A DNA stretch of 64,000 nt from Gammaproteobacteria bacterium (GCA_020445255.1 JAGRGY010000008.1:58461-122460), one strand, 5' to 3'. Counted from the first letter of the stretch, positions 1-10,721 are shown. Numbers and translations are program-made. The notes: generated by a model not told the origin, from the letters alone.

Positions 1-774
1 GACGGCGTCGACAATTCCTCTGTCAGCGTGCCCGACGTCAAGTACGGCAGCTGGTCCAGTGCCAATGGATTCCAGCGTGCGCCGATCCGCATGCCCACGT
101 TCGACGGGCGAGTCAGTGCCGAAGGCGAAAACCTGCTCGAGGCGGTCCGCCGACATGCGGACGATCTGCCGTTCGCGCTCGCCGACCGCTTCGAACTGTG
201 GTTGCTGCATGCCGCCACCCGTCGACCGCTGGCGCTGATCGCCTCCGCATGTTCCGAACTGGATTGTCGCGATTCACCGCCACCGCGCTGGACCCCGGGG
301 CAGGCCTGCATGGCGGAATCGGCCGCGGCGCGCACGCTGTTCGCACGAGTCGCGGAACTCGCTGGCGGGCAGCCGCTGGCACGCTGGTACGAGCGCTGTG
401 TCGACGGCAGCGGCAAGCCGCCCGGCGAAGGCGCGACGGCATTCGACGCCGATGCCTTCCCGCGTCTGTTGATCGACCGTCGTGCGCTCGACGCCGACCA
501 GCGACCGCTGCTGGATGCACTGCTGCACTGGCAGTCCCCCGCCCTGCTGCAGCTGCCGGACCTCAGCGTCGCCGAACGCACGCATCTCGAAGCGGCCGCC
601 TGCCGCCATGCCGTTCGCGTGGCCGAGCAGTTGCCCCTGTATCCGTGCGTACTCGACGAGGCGGCGATCACCGCCGCACTGGTCGAGGCCCGCCTGCGGC
701 GCACGCTGCCGACCACGTCAACCGCCGCCGATGAACCGATGCTGTCGCCGGACTATGTCGAGATACCGGATTGA
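1..774 (+). CDS. Hypothetical protein, 5' end cut by window edge
   Basis: The reading frame is open from the first base of the window to the TGA at 772-774, so the gene probably begins upstream; a GTG at 28 is only one possible internal start. About 257 codons are visible. The product is rich in Leu, Ala, Arg and acidic residues, looks mainly helical, and shows no signal peptide, membrane segment or catalytic motif that I recognise. It ends 12 bases before the stop of the convergent spermidine-synthase-like gene. Third-position GC is high, like the rest of the window, so it is probably real. Function unknown. Confidence 0.6.
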   Translation, partial: DGVDNSSVSVPDVKYGSWSSANGFQRAPIRMPTFDGRVSAEGENLLEAVRRHADDLPFALADRFELWLLHAATRRPLALIASACSELDCRDSPPPRWTPGQACMAESAAARTLFARVAELAGGQPLARWYERCVDGSGKPPGEGATAFDADAFPRLLIDRRALDADQRPLLDALLHWQSPALLQLPDLSVAERTHLEAAACRHAVRVAEQLPLYPCVLDEAAITAALVEARLRRTLPTTSTAADEPMLSPDYVEIPD

Positions 775-786
775 CCGGGGCCGCCG

Positions 787-2352
787 TCACTGCCCGACGC
801 CGGTCGTGAACAGCGATGAGATCAGCTGTTCCACCGGTGCGTTGTCGTCGGTCAGCAGCGGCACGCCGTCATCGCCCGGCGCCGGGCCCTGCAGCCGCTG
901 CGTGACCCGCTCCCAGCTGCGTGTCGGACGCGTCACGCCGCGCAGGCGATCGCCGTTACCGGCAAGCGGGGTCGGCGCATTCGATGCGCTGATCACATAG
1001 GTCACGCGGGTCTCGCTCAGCGGCACATCGTGCAGCCAGACGTCGACGTGCGAGAACTCGGATTGCAGCGTCTTCACCAGCGCCCGCGCGAGCCGACCGG
1101 TTGGAAAGGTATCGACCAGATTGAGCACGTAGATGCCGTCCCGGTCGAGGCGCCCGCGCAGCTGCGCGGCAAACTCGCGTGTGACCAGGTGATACGGCAC
1201 CGAAACATCATGGAAGGCGTCGCCGACGATGATGTCGAAGCGCTCACCGGGGGGCAGCCGCGCGAGCGTCGCGCGCGCGTCGCCGTGGATCACGTGCATC
1301 GTGCTGTCGTCGACGAACAGCTCCTCACGCGCGGTCGCGGTAACCGCCGGATCGAGCTCGGCAACGGTAATGTCGACCGGCATCGACGCCAGCCACAGCG
1401 CACGCGGCTGGGTGTAGGCGCCGCCACCGATGAAGAATGCGCGCAGGCTGGCCTTGTCGTGATGGTGACGGCACATCAACTCCTGCATCAGTTGAACATA
1501 AGGTGCCTCGAGGTAGGTGCCGTCATTCTCCACGTTCGTACCGTGCAGCAGATGATCGAGCACGAGGCTGCGGACGCGACCGAGTTGCGGGTGTTCGCCT
1601 TCGTCGACGGTGCGGATGCAGAAATAGCTGCTCTCCCGTTCGCACGGTGAGGCCAGCGCCGGGGTCGCGACGACGACCCACAGCGACGCCGCCGCGACCG
1701 CCAGGACCAGCGCCCCGGCCATCGCGCGGGTCGGGCTCGCGACAGGCCGCAACAACACCAGGCCGCATAACAGCAGCAATCCGCCGCTCGTCAGCACCAC
1801 GTCCCGTGAACCCAGCACCGGTATCAACCACCACGCGGCGGCGAACGTGCCGACGATACTGCCGGTCGCCCCCAGGGCGTGCATCATGCCGACGATGTGC
1901 CCGGTGCGCCGGCTGCAGCGCAGCGCCAGCGTGGTCAGCAGCGGCGTGACGATGCCGATCAGCAGCGCCGGCAGGAAGAACAGCACCAGCACCAACGCCA
2001 GGCTGGTGCTGAGGATGGACAATTGCATCTCGTGCAGGCGGGCCGCGGTCGCGACCAGCAGCCACGGTATCGCCAATGCGGCGAACCCAGATGCGATCAA
2101 TACGCCGGCGGCGGAGTCCGTGCTGGCGCGCCTGTCGGCCCAGGCGCCACCGATCGCATTGCCGATCGACAAACCTGCCAGTACAACGCCGATCACGGCC
2201 GACCAGGTGTACAGCGACACGCCGACATGCGGCGCGATCAGGCGTGCGGCGACGATCTCGAGCACGAGCAACAATGCCGAGCTGACGAAAACGGTTGCCG
2301 CATACAATGCAATGCGGCGGCGGTCGGCGTTCAAGGTTGCGCTCCGCAACAA
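787..2352 (-). CDS. Membrane-fused spermidine synthase-like protein
   Basis: The N-terminal half (to about residue 230) is a series of hydrophobic segments resembling an MFS-type or SpeE-associated membrane domain. The C-terminal half is a Rossmann methyltransferase-like fold typical of polyamine aminopropyltransferases, with the nucleotide loop FFIGGGAYTQP, the acidic ribose-binding VAELDPAV, and IIVGDAFHD where the family has its catalytic Asp. The family is known as fused MFS/spermidine synthase; whether it makes polyamine is unproven. No ATG lies in frame near the 5' end: the longest frame opens at a TTG at 2352, and a TTG at 2334 is an alternative, so the start is uncertain. It follows slyX by 29 bases and is probably the last gene of the dapA-purL run. 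Confidence 0.75.
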   Translation of the reverse strand: MLRSATLNADRRRIALYAATVFVSSALLLVLEIVAARLIAPHVGVSLYTWSAVIGVVLAGLSIGNAIGGAWADRRASTDSAAGVLIASGFAALAIPWLLVATAARLHEMQLSILSTSLALVLVLFFLPALLIGIVTPLLTTLALRCSRRTGHIVGMMHALGATGSIVGTFAAAWWLIPVLGSRDVVLTSGGLLLLCGLVLLRPVASPTRAMAGALVLAVAAASLWVVVATPALASPCERESSYFCIRTVDEGEHPQLGRVRSLVLDHLLHGTNVENDGTYLEAPYVQLMQELMCRHHHDKASLRAFFIGGGAYTQPRALWLASMPVDITVAELDPAVTATAREELFVDDSTMHVIHGDARATLARLPPGERFDIIVGDAFHDVSVPYHLVTREFAAQLRGRLDRDGIYVLNLVDTFPTGRLARALVKTLQSEFSHVDVWLHDVPLSETRVTYVISASNAPTPLAGNGDRLRGVTRPTRSWERVTQRLQGPAPGDDGVPLLTDDNAPVEQLISSLFTTGVGQ

Positions 2353-2381
2353 TAGGTAGCCACGGAATGTCCGGCCCGTCT

Positions 2382-2588
2382 TCAGTAATGCGGTGGCGGC
2401 GGTTCGTCGGCCGCTTCACCGCCGACAGGCGACGGCCGCAGCGCGCGCAGTTCGCGCTTGACCTCGTCGAGTTCAGCGCGCAACGCGTCGATCGCCCGAC
2501 CCTGGCGCACGACGACGTCGTTCAGCGCTTCGATCGCCAGTTCCTGGTGGGCGAACCGCTCCTGCAGGTCGGCCAGTGCGTCGTTCAT
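2382..2588 (-). CDS. slyX: SlyX-family coiled-coil protein
   Basis: This is a 68-residue protein starting [20 protein letters not shown], with the heptad-rich helix and the Pro-rich tail (DEPPPPHY) typical of SlyX. SlyX proteins are small cytoplasmic coiled-coil proteins of unclear function. The start is the ATG at 2588-2586, which overlaps the purL stop as ATGA and implies translational coupling; the longer frame upstream is an artefact lying inside purL. Assignment rests on size, coiled-coil pattern and the PPPPHY ending. Confidence 0.8.
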   Translation of the reverse strand: MNDALADLQERFAHQELAIEALNDVVVRQGRAIDALRAELDEVKRELRALRPSPVGGEAADEPPPPHY

Positions 2589-5500
2589 CGGAGCCATCGC
2601 CGCGCATTGCGGAACAGACGCCGCCAGGGTGCGTCCTCCAGCCAACCGTCCGGTCGCCACGAATTCTGCACCGCGCGCACCACACGCTCCGGATGCGGCA
2701 TCATGATCGTGACCCGGCCATCGCCGCTGCACAGGCCGGCGATACCTTCGGGCGAACCGTTCGGGTTGGCCGGATAGCGCACCGCGGCGCCGCCGGTGTT
2801 TTCGACATACCGCACCGCAACCTGTTGCCGGACGCGATCGAGATGTGCGTCATCGCGGAACTCGGCACGCCCCTCACCGTGCGCGACCGCGATCGGCATG
2901 CACGAGCCAGCCATGCCGTCGAGCAGAATCGAGGTCGTATCGAGCACCTCGACCATGACGAAGCGCGCCTCGAACTGTTCCGAACGGTTGCGGACGAAAT
3001 GCGGCCAGTGTTCGGCGCCCGGAATCAGCGACTTCAGGTTCGACAACATCTGACACCCGTTGCAAACGCCGAGGCTGAAGGTGTCCTGGCGATCGAAGAA
3101 CGCGCTGAACTGGTCGTGCGCCCGGGCATTGAACAGGATCGACTTGGCCCAGCCCTCGCCGGCCCCGAGCACGTCGCCGTAGCTGAACCCGCCACATGCG
3201 ACCAGGCCCTGGAAACCGCTCAGCGTATGTCGCCCGGACAGGATGTCGGACATGTGCACGTCGACGCATTCGAAACCGGCCTTGTTGAACGACGCGGCCA
3301 TCTCGATCTGGCCGTTGACGCCCTGCTCGCGCAGGATCGCAACTCGCGGTCGATGTTGTTCGACGAACGGCGCGGCGACGTCGTCGTTGTGGTCGAAGCC
3401 CAGCTTAACCGACAACCCGGGATCGGGCGTATCGATGCGCGCGAACTCCTCGCGTGCGCACTCGGGGTCATCGCGCAGCGACTGCATCTGCAGCGTGGTC
3501 TCCGACCAGGCCTGCTGCAGCCGGGCGCGCGTGCCGGTGAACACGTCGCGGTCACCGTGAACCACGCGGATCGCATCATCGTCGCGCACGGTGCCAATCA
3601 GCTGGCAGCAGTCGCCGAGGCCTGCCCCTTCGAGGACGTTCAGCACGTCATCGCTGTCACAGTGGCGCACCTGCAGCACTGCACCGAGTTCCTCGTTGAA
3701 CAGTACGGCGAGATCGTCGTCGCCGAGTCCGGCCAGATCGATGTCGAGACCGCAGCGCCCGGCAAATGCCATCTCGACCAGGGTCACGAACAAGCCGCCG
3801 TCGGAGCGGTCGTGATACGCAAGCAGCAGGCCGTCGCGGTTGAGTTCCTGGACCGCGTCGAACAGTGCACGCAGACGTTGCGGGTCCTCGAGGTCGGGCA
3901 CCCGGTTACCGATCTGTCGGAACACCTGTGCCAGCGCCGAACCGCCGAGACGGTTGCGTCCGCGGCCGAGGTCGATCAGCACCAGGTCGGTGTCACCGAA
4001 GTCGCGACGCAGTTGCGGTGTCAACGTCCGGCGCACGTCGCTCGTCGGCGCGAAGGCCGACACGATCAGCGACAGTGGCGCGGTCATGCTGCGGCGCTCG
4101 CCCCCACTCTGCCATACGGTCTTCATCGACATCGAGTCCTTGCCGACCGGCACTGCGATGCCGAGCGCGGGGCACAGTTCGAGACCCACCGCGTGCACCG
4201 TTTCGTACAGTCGGGCGTCCTCGCCCGGATGCCCGGCGGCCGCCATCCAGTTCGCCGACAATTTGATGTCGCCAATGTTATCGATACGTGACGCGGCGAT
4301 GTTGGTCAGCGCCTCGCCGACCGCCATGCGACCGCTCGCGGCGGCATCGATCAGCGCCAGCGGGGTGCGTTCCCCCATGCTCATCGCCTCGCCGCTATAG
4401 CCGTCGTAATCGGCGATCGTCACCGCGACATCGGCAACCGGCACCTGCCACGGCCCGACCATCTGGTCACGCGCGACCATACCGGTGATGCTGCGATCGC
4501 CGATCGTGATCAGGAAGCTCTTGTTGGCGACGGTCGGCAGGCGCAACACGCGCGACGCGGCCTGATCCACATCGACTCCGTCGAGCGTGAGCGGACGCAG
4601 CGCCGGCGCGGCGCTGGTCACATCGCGGTGCATGCGCGGCGGCTTGCCGAACAGCAGCGGCATCGGCATATCGATCGGACGTGCGTCGAAATGGCGGTCA
4701 CCGAGTACCAGGCGTTCCTCGTCGGTGGCCTCGCCAACCACGGCATAAGGACAGCGCTCGCGCACACACAAGGCCTCGAACTCGGCCAGGCGTTCGCGCG
4801 CAACGGCGAGCACGTAGCGCTCCTGGGCCTCGTTGCACCAGATCTCCATCGGCGACATGCCCGGGTCGTCGTTGGGCACGTCGCGCAACTCGAAATGGCC
4901 GCCACGCGCGGCATCGTGCACCAACTCCGGCAGCGCGTTCGACAGGCCGCCTGCGCCGACGTCGTGGATGAACAAAACCGGGTTGTCGTCACCGCGCTGC
5001 CAACAGCGATCGATGACCTCCTGGCAGCGGCGCTCCATCTCCGCATTGGCGCGTTGTACCGACGCGAAGTCGAGATCCTCGGCTGAACTGCCCGATGCCA
5101 TCGACGACGCGGCACCGCCGCCCAGTCCGATCAGCATCGCCGGACCGCCGAGCACAACCAGTGGCGTACCGGCCGGAAAATTCTGCTTCTCGACGTGACC
5201 GTCGCGGATGTTGCCGAGGCCGCCGGCCAGCATGATCGGCTTGTGGTAACCACGGAGTTCGTCGCCATCGGGACCCGGCACGCGCTCCTCGAAGGTGCGG
5301 AAATAGCCGAGCAGGTTCGGGCGTCCGAACTCGTTGTTGAACGCGGCCGCGCCGATCGGTCCCTCGAGCATGATGTCGAGCGCGGTCACGATACGGTCGG
5401 GCTTGCCGAAGTCCTCTTCCCACGGCTGTTCGGCACCGGGCAGACGCAGGTTCGACACCGAAAACCCACACAGCCCCGCCTTCGGCTTGGCACCGACCCC

Positions 5501-6460
5501 GGTCGCGCCCTCGTCGCGGATCTCGCCGCCAACGCCGGTGGCCGCACCCGGATCGGGCGAGATCGCGGTCGGATGGTTGTGCGTCTCGACCTTCATCAGG
5601 ATGTCGATGCGCTCGTCGTGGCGACCGTAGACGCCGCTCCTGGGATCGGGGTAGAAGCGATAGCCGTCGCTGCCACGGATTACGGCGGCGTTGTCGCGAT
5701 AGGCCGACAACACACCGTCGGGCGAGCACTCGGTCGTGTTGCGAATCATCGCGAACAGCGAGTGCGGCTCTTGTACGCCGTCGACGGTCCAGTCGGCGTT
5801 GAAGATCTTGTGTCGACAGTGCTCCGAGTTGGCCTGCGCGAACATCATCAGTTCGACGTCGCTCGGATTGCGGCCCAGCGCGCTGAAGCTGTCGACCAGG
5901 TAATCGATCTCGTCGTCGGACAATGCCAGACCGAGTTCACCGTTCGCGGTCAACAACGCGTCACGTCCGCCGGCGAGGATGTCGACACGGCTGAACGGCC
6001 GCGGCGTCGCATGATGGAACAGGTGTTCGGCACGCTGCATGTCGTCGAACACGACCTGGGTCATGCGATCGTGCAACGTGTCGGCGACAGCGGCGGCATC
6101 GGTGTCCGATCGCAGCCCGGTGACACGAAAGGCGACGCCGCGCTCGATGCGCACGATGCGCTTTAACCCGCAATTGTGGGCGATGTCGGTCGCCTTGCTC
6201 GACCAGGGCGAGATGGTTCCGGGCCGCGGCAAGACCAGGAACAGGCGACCGTCATCGCCGCTGTCGGCGTGCGCCGGCCCGTATTCGAGCAGTCGCTCCA
6301 GTACCGCATGCTCGGCGGCATCCAGGTCGCCGTCGGTCTCGACGAAATGAACGAACACCGCAGCGACACCGGGTTCGATGCCGAGCTGGGTGTGCAGCTG
6401 CGCCGTGAGCTTGCGCAGACGGAATTCGGAGAGAGCGGGTGCGCCGCGCAGTGTCAGCAT
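2585..6460 (-). CDS. purL: Phosphoribosylformylglycinamidine synthase
   Basis: A 1291-residue large-type PurL that catalyses the ATP- and glutamine-dependent conversion of FGAR to FGAM, the fourth step of purine synthesis, in the cytoplasm. The N-terminus ([18 protein letters not shown]) is the PurS-like domain. Two AIR-synthase-like halves follow, with the substrate segment [15 protein letters not shown]-terminal class I glutamine amidotransferase carries the nucleophile in GVCNGCQM (about Cys1133) and the His/Glu pair in PHPER (about 1256-1258). Length fits the single-chain gammaproteobacterial form. Its stop overlaps the slyX start, and the MBL hydrolase gene lies 131 bases upstream. Confidence 0.97.
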   Translation of the reverse strand: MLTLRGAPALSEFRLRKLTAQLHTQLGIEPGVAAVFVHFVETDGDLDAAEHAVLERLLEYGPAHADSGDDGRLFLVLPRPGTISPWSSKATDIAHNCGLKRIVRIERGVAFRVTGLRSDTDAAAVADTLHDRMTQVVFDDMQRAEHLFHHATPRPFSRVDILAGGRDALLTANGELGLALSDDEIDYLVDSFSALGRNPSDVELMMFAQANSEHCRHKIFNADWTVDGVQEPHSLFAMIRNTTECSPDGVLSAYRDNAAVIRGSDGYRFYPDPRSGVYGRHDERIDILMKVETHNHPTAISPDPGAATGVGGEIRDEGATGVGAKPKAGLCGFSVSNLRLPGAEQPWEEDFGKPDRIVTALDIMLEGPIGAAAFNNEFGRPNLLGYFRTFEERVPGPDGDELRGYHKPIMLAGGLGNIRDGHVEKQNFPAGTPLVVLGGPAMLIGLGGGAASSMASGSSAEDLDFASVQRANAEMERRCQEVIDRCWQRGDDNPVLFIHDVGAGGLSNALPELVHDAARGGHFELRDVPNDDPGMSPMEIWCNEAQERYVLAVARERLAEFEALCVRERCPYAVVGEATDEERLVLGDRHFDARPIDMPMPLLFGKPPRMHRDVTSAAPALRPLTLDGVDVDQAASRVLRLPTVANKSFLITIGDRSITGMVARDQMVGPWQVPVADVAVTIADYDGYSGEAMSMGERTPLALIDAAASGRMAVGEALTNIAASRIDNIGDIKLSANWMAAAGHPGEDARLYETVHAVGLELCPALGIAVPVGKDSMSMKTVWQSGGERRSMTAPLSLIVSAFAPTSDVRRTLTPQLRRDFGDTDLVLIDLGRGRNRLGGSALAQVFRQIGNRVPDLEDPQRLRALFDAVQELNRDGLLLAYHDRSDGGLFVTLVEMAFAGRCGLDIDLAGLGDDDLAVLFNEELGAVLQVRHCDSDDVLNVLEGAGLGDCCQLIGTVRDDDAIRVVHGDRDVFTGTRARLQQAWSETTLQMQSLRDDPECAREEFARIDTPDPGLSVKLGFDHNDDVAAPFVEQHRPRVAILREQGVNGQIEMAASFNKAGFECVDVHMSDILSGRHTLSGFQGLVACGGFSYGDVLGAGEGWAKSILFNARAHDQFSAFFDRQDTFSLGVCNGCQMLSNLKSLIPGAEHWPHFVRNRSEQFEARFVMVEVLDTTSILLDGMAGSCMPIAVAHGEGRAEFRDDAHLDRVRQQVAVRYVENTGGAAVRYPANPNGSPEGIAGLCSGDGRVTIMMPHPERVVRAVQNSWRPDGWLEDAPWRRLFRNARRWLR

Positions 6461-6591
6461 GGAATCCCCAACAAAACTACCGGCCTGACCGAGGGACCGA
6501 AATGATACTCGGACTGCGCGCGGCAGAACATGGCAGCAGGCCCGCCTCGACCCGTTTCATCGTCGGTTTGCCAGAAGCATGGAATCCAGGA

Positions 6592-7365
6592 TCAGGTCGC
6601 GATCGCGAACCAGTCGCTGATCTCGTCCTGCATCAGCAGGCTCAGGCAGTCACGCAGGCACTCCGACACCCCGAGCAGCGCCCGTCGGGCGAGCTCGGGT
6701 GAATTGTTCTTTTCGCTCAGGTGGGCAGCCACGAGATGACGCAGGCGGGTGTGGTCGATGCTGCGCAGAAACGCCGCCGCCTGGGCGTTGTTCAGGTGGC
6801 CGAATCTGCCGCCGACGCGTGCCTGCAGGCTCGGCGGATAGGGACCACGTTCCAGCATGTCGCTGTCGTGATTGCATTCAAGCAGCAGCGCGTCGACGCC
6901 GTCGAACGCCTGCACCACGCGTGGCGTGATGCTGCCGAGGTCGGTCAGCAGGCCGAGGCGTGCACCGCGGTGGTCGAACACGAACTGGGTCGGCTCGCGA
7001 GCATCGTGCGGTACCGGCACCGGGGTCACGGCGAGATCGCCGATGCCGAACACGCCGGCGTGCGCCGCAAACAGGTTCAGCGAATTGATGCTGCCGAAGT
7101 CAGCCGCACGCCAGGTGCCATGGGTCATCCACACCGGGATGCCGAAGCGTCGCGACACGGCGCCAACGCCGCGCATGTGGTCGCCGTGCTCGTGGGTCAC
7201 CAGGATTGCGGACAGCGACGTCGGATCGAACCCCAGGCGCTCGCAGCGCGCGACGAACTCGCGCATCGGGTAGCCGCAATCGACCAGCACGCGCGTCGCG
7301 CCGGCCTCGACCAACGTCGCATTGCCGCGACTGCCGCTGCCAAGCGACGCAAAGCGGAAGCACAT
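6592..7365 (-). CDS. MBL-fold metallo-hydrolase (YycJ/WalJ-like)
   Basis: A 257-residue metallo-beta-lactamase-fold protein. The start MCFRFASLGSGSRGNATLVE and the metal motif THEHGDH (His58, His60, Asp62, His63) match the YycJ/WalJ group of predicted exonucleases or nucleases; later His residues at VPVPHD and ECNHDSD would complete the site. Start ATG 7365 lies three bases after the bamC stop, so the two are co-transcribed. In pseudomonads the same hydrolase sits between bamC and purC; here purL follows instead. Substrate unknown. Confidence 0.85.
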   Translation of the reverse strand: MCFRFASLGSGSRGNATLVEAGATRVLVDCGYPMREFVARCERLGFDPTSLSAILVTHEHGDHMRGVGAVSRRFGIPVWMTHGTWRAADFGSINSLNLFAAHAGVFGIGDLAVTPVPVPHDAREPTQFVFDHRGARLGLLTDLGSITPRVVQAFDGVDALLLECNHDSDMLERGPYPPSLQARVGGRFGHLNNAQAAAFLRSIDHTRLRHLVAAHLSEKNNSPELARRALLGVSECLRDCLSLLMQDEISDWFAIAT

Positions 7366-7368
7366 TGG

Positions 7369-8535
7369 TCAGCGGATCTGCTCTTTCAACAGCGTCAGTA
7401 TGCGCACTGCGGTAGGCGACCCGTCGCGCTGGCCCTGTTCGTTGTTGACCGTGACCGAGGTCTGGGCATCATCCGAATTCACCTTGACCTGGTAACGGTT
7501 GATCTTGTCTACGTCCTTGTCATCCGACCAGAACGCCAGCTTCGACAACCAGCCTTCGTCCGCTTCCTCCTTGGACGGATCGTTGTAACGGACGTAGTAG
7601 ATGCCTTGCGAGCGATCGCGGTCCTCGACCGCGAACCCTACCCGATCCAGCGCCAGACCAATCAGGCGCCACGCGCGGCTGAAGCTCTCATCAATGCGCA
7701 GCTCGGCGCCCGTGCCGGTGTTGACCAGCTGCGAACGCGACGGCGCATTGCGGTTGCCGCTCGCCAGCTGCACGCGCGCGCGCTCGTCGGCGGCACCAAA
7801 GTACACCATCATGCGGCGCAGCATCTCGACCTCGAGACCCGGATCACGCTCTCGCGGTACCCATACCGTTCGCTCCACATCCCCGGTCGAGCCCTTGAGT
7901 ACCTGCTCCTCCATGCCGTAGTGGGTCAGGTACACCTCGGTGCCACCATTTTCCGCGCGCTCCAGGCGCACCCGGTACTGGTCGCGCGTGCCCGCCTCGT
8001 AGAAGCCGTCGAGCACCTTGCGGAAGGTGTCCGTGATGAAGTCGCGGGAGATGTTGGCGCGGTTTTCCAGCCACGAGGTGCGCATGATGCCCACGCCGGG
8101 GTCCTGTTCGACCATCAGGATGCCGCTGTCCTGCCAGAAGTCGATGATGCGCTGCCACACCTCGGCGACCGGCGCGTCGACGGCCAGCCAGCGCACATCG
8201 CCGTCGCGCCGCACCTCGACGTTCTTGATCGCCGGCAGCACGCTGCTGGACGCGGCCTGCTGCACACCGGCGTCGGCCCCGCGCAGCTTGCGGTCGGTCA
8301 CGTATTCCGAGTAGCTGGTCGACACGCCGCCGAAGTTGTCCGGCACGCTCATACGGTCGTTGATGCGGTCGGTTGTCAGGTCTGGCGGGATCTCCAGGTT
8401 GCGCTCGGCCTGGCGCTCGCGCTTGTACTCCACCTGTTTGTCAGGCAACACGTCGTCGACCGTGACGCCGCCGCATGCACTCAACAGCACGGTGGACAGG
8501 ACGATTACGACTTTCAGCAACGGCTCGCTTGTCAT
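7369..8535 (-). CDS. bamC: Outer membrane assembly lipoprotein BamC
   Basis: A lipoprotein of the BAM complex, which inserts beta-barrel proteins into the outer membrane. The ATG at 8535 gives a classical lipoprotein signal (MTSEPLLKVVIVLSTVLLSA then Cys), so I prefer it to longer in-frame starts upstream. The unstructured segment after the Cys contains LPDKQVEYKRERQAERNLEI and PPDLT, characteristic of BamC, and two helix-grip domains follow. About 388 residues, slightly longer than E. coli BamC. It lies 53 bases downstream of dapA, the order found in E. coli, which supports the call. Confidence 0.92.
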   Translation of the reverse strand: MTSEPLLKVVIVLSTVLLSACGGVTVDDVLPDKQVEYKRERQAERNLEIPPDLTTDRINDRMSVPDNFGGVSTSYSEYVTDRKLRGADAGVQQAASSSVLPAIKNVEVRRDGDVRWLAVDAPVAEVWQRIIDFWQDSGILMVEQDPGVGIMRTSWLENRANISRDFITDTFRKVLDGFYEAGTRDQYRVRLERAENGGTEVYLTHYGMEEQVLKGSTGDVERTVWVPRERDPGLEVEMLRRMMVYFGAADERARVQLASGNRNAPSRSQLVNTGTGAELRIDESFSRAWRLIGLALDRVGFAVEDRDRSQGIYYVRYNDPSKEEADEGWLSKLAFWSDDKDVDKINRYQVKVNSDDAQTSVTVNNEQGQRDGSPTAVRILTLLKEQIR

Positions 8536-8588
8536 GTTCGGGTTCCCGCGCATCCGCCGGCGGCGCTGCGCATTCGCTGGTCTTCTGG

Positions 8589-9467
8589 TCAAATGCTGAT
8601 GCCGGCCTGTCGCATCGCGTCGCGCACCTGGACATGGTAAGCGTCGGCCAGCCAGGTCAGCGGGAGCCGGATCCCTGTCTCGATCATGCCCATCTCGGCC
8701 AAGGCCCATTTCACCGGGATCGGGTTCGACTCGGCAAACAGCTCGCGGTGCAGGCCCGACAGGGGCCGGTCCAATTCCTCGGCCCGCGTCCGGTCGCCGG
8801 CCAGCGCCGCGACGCACATCGCGTGCATTGCCGCCGGCGCAACGTTTGCGGTGACCGAAATATCGCCGTTGGCACCCAGCAGCATCGCCTCGCGGGCGGT
8901 CGCGTCGTCGCCGCTGTAGACCGCGAAGTCGGCACCGCTGAGCTCGCGCAGGCGGGTGATGCGGTCGAGTTTGCCGGTGGCTTCCTTGACCCCGACGATG
9001 TTGTCGATTTCGGCCAGGCGCGCGACCGTCTCCGGCAGCATGTCAACCGCAGTGCGGCCGGGCACGTTGTACAGGACCTGGGGGATCGGGACCGCCTCGG
9101 CGACCGCACGGTGGTGGCGGTACAACCCTTCCTGGGTCGGCTTGTTGTAGTAGGGTGTGACCAGCAGGCAGGCATCCGCGCCCGCGTCCAGCGCGCAGCG
9201 TGTCAGCGAAATCGCCTCGCTGGTGGAGTTGGCCCCGGTGCCGGCGATGACGGGGATCCGGCCTGCGGTCTGTTCGACCGCCAGCGCAATCGCCGCGCAG
9301 TGCTCGTGCTCATCGAGGGTCGCAGACTCGCCGGTCGTTCCGACGGCGACGATCGCGTCGGTACCCTGCTCCACGTGCCAGTCGATCAGTCGGCGAAATG
9401 CCTGTTCGTCGACGCCGCCATCGGCGTGCATCGGGGTAACGATGGCGACCAGACTGCCCTGGATCAT
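8589..9467 (-). CDS. dapA: 4-hydroxy-tetrahydrodipicolinate synthase
   Basis: A 292-residue TIM-barrel aldolase that condenses pyruvate with aspartate semialdehyde, the first committed step of lysine and meso-diaminopimelate synthesis. Visible hallmarks are GTTGES (43-48) with the catalytic Thr, YNVPGRT with Tyr133, and the Schiff-base Lys161 in GVKEATGKLDR. Length is as in E. coli. It is the first gene of a minus-strand run dapA-bamC-MBL-purL-slyX. The 162 bases separating it from the divergent GalT-like gene presumably hold both promoters. Confidence 0.97.
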   Translation of the reverse strand: MIQGSLVAIVTPMHADGGVDEQAFRRLIDWHVEQGTDAIVAVGTTGESATLDEHEHCAAIALAVEQTAGRIPVIAGTGANSTSEAISLTRCALDAGADACLLVTPYYNKPTQEGLYRHHRAVAEAVPIPQVLYNVPGRTAVDMLPETVARLAEIDNIVGVKEATGKLDRITRLRELSGADFAVYSGDDATAREAMLLGANGDISVTANVAPAAMHAMCVAALAGDRTRAEELDRPLSGLHRELFAESNPIPVKWALAEMGMIETGIRLPLTWLADAYHVQVRDAMRQAGISI

Positions 9468-9629
9468 CCGGAAACTCCGCGTCGGATCAAGCGTTGCATT
9501 CTATCGCGCCGGCTTTTGCGGTGCCAATACGGCCAACCTGCCGGCGCGCGTTCGATACCCCTATTAACACGGTCAGCTTGAGGCAGGCGGCGGCTCCCAT
9601 TAGAAAGCGGGCATCGGCAGGGACCGGGC

Positions 9630-10721
9630 GTGGTGATGAGCGATTCAGGTGACAGCTTGCGGGAGATTCGGATCAATCCGATCGTGCCGACCGAATCGGT
9701 GCTGGTCGCGACTGCGCGCGGCATGCGGCCCAAGAAGGCCGAGGAAAAGGTCGATCGGGACACCCGCGCGCACGTGGAAGCCTGCCCGTTCTGTCGTGGC
9801 AACGAGGAACGCACACCACCCCAGATCCGGTCCTTCCCGGCACAGGGTGACTGGCAGATCCGGATCGTGCCCAACCTGTACCCGGTGCTCGGCGACGACC
9901 GCTCGCAGACCAATATCGCGTTCGGTCTGCAGCAGGTCATCGACGGTTACGGCCGCCACGAGGTCGTGATCGACAATCCCAGTCACGGCATCGCGCTGCA
10001 CGAGATGAGCCAGCAGCACCTGGCGGATCTTTTTGGCGTCTACCAGCAGCGCATGGACGAACTGTACGCCTCCGACCCGCGCCTCAAATACGTGCTGATA
10101 TTCAAGAACTTCGGACCGGCCGCGGGCGCCAGCATCGCGCACACGCACAGCCAGATCATCGCAACGCCGGTGGTGCCGGAGAACGTCCAGAACGAGGTCC
10201 AGCACAGCCGCGACTACCGGCGCAAGTACAACCACTGCGTGTTCTGCTCGCTGATCGACGAGGCACTGACCTACGAGGCCACGATCTACGACCGCGAGTC
10301 GGGGCAGATCCGGCGCAAGATCAACGTCGGGCAATACGTCGTCGAACGTGGCGAACGCTTCATCGCGATCAAGCCTTTCGCCAGCCGCTTCGAGTGGGAG
10401 ATCCATATCCTGCCCTTGCACCACGAGGCCGATTTCCTGCGCGCCGATGCCGCGGACCTGGCGGATTTCGCGCGTGTGCTCAAGCGCACGATGGCGCGCC
10501 TGGACCGGGTCGTGGGCGGCGTGCAGTACAACTTCTTCCTGCATTCGGTACCGCATGGCGGCGAATACGGCGACTGCAGCGACAGTTATCACTGGCACAT
10601 CGAGATCTGTCCACGCACGAGTATTCCGACCGGCTTCGAATTGGGCTCGGGCCTGTTCGTCAGCACGGTCAGTCCCGAGGCGGCTGCCAAGGCCCTGCGC
10701 GATGCCGAGATCGACGACTGA
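9630..10721 (+). CDS. GalT-like nucleotidyltransferase, possible APS:phosphate adenylyltransferase
   Basis: A 363-residue member of the GalT branch of the HIT superfamily. It shows the first zinc-site motif CPFCRGNE, the segment FKNFGPAAGASIAHTHSQ with the nucleotidylated-histidine motif HTHSQ (classical GalT has HPHGQ or similar), a second Cys pair at CVFCSL, and the C-terminal YHWHIEICPR. No Leloir genes are nearby. Thiobacillus ADP sulfurylase (APAT, about 41 kDa) belongs to a GalT-related family, and this protein has the same size in a sulfur-oxidiser-like genome, so APAT is a reasonable inference but not shown. GTG 9630 is well spaced from AGGGA; ATG 9636 is an alternative start. Confidence 0.75.
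   Translation: MVMSDSGDSLREIRINPIVPTESVLVATARGMRPKKAEEKVDRDTRAHVEACPFCRGNEERTPPQIRSFPAQGDWQIRIVPNLYPVLGDDRSQTNIAFGLQQVIDGYGRHEVVIDNPSHGIALHEMSQQHLADLFGVYQQRMDELYASDPRLKYVLIFKNFGPAAGASIAHTHSQIIATPVVPENVQNEVQHSRDYRRKYNHCVFCSLIDEALTYEATIYDRESGQIRRKINVGQYVVERGERFIAIKPFASRFEWEIHILPLHHEADFLRADAADLADFARVLKRTMARLDRVVGGVQYNFFLHSVPHGGEYGDCSDSYHWHIEICPRTSIPTGFELGSGLFVSTVSPEAAAKALRDAEIDD

Noticed and set aside
2576..4291. 571-codon plus-strand frame
   Set aside because: Entirely antisense to purL, whose domains and catalytic residues are unmistakable; long antisense frames are expected at this GC content.
9545..9575. Possible tRNA T-arm (gttcgata)
   Set aside because: No acceptor stem, D-arm or anticodon arm can be folded around it.
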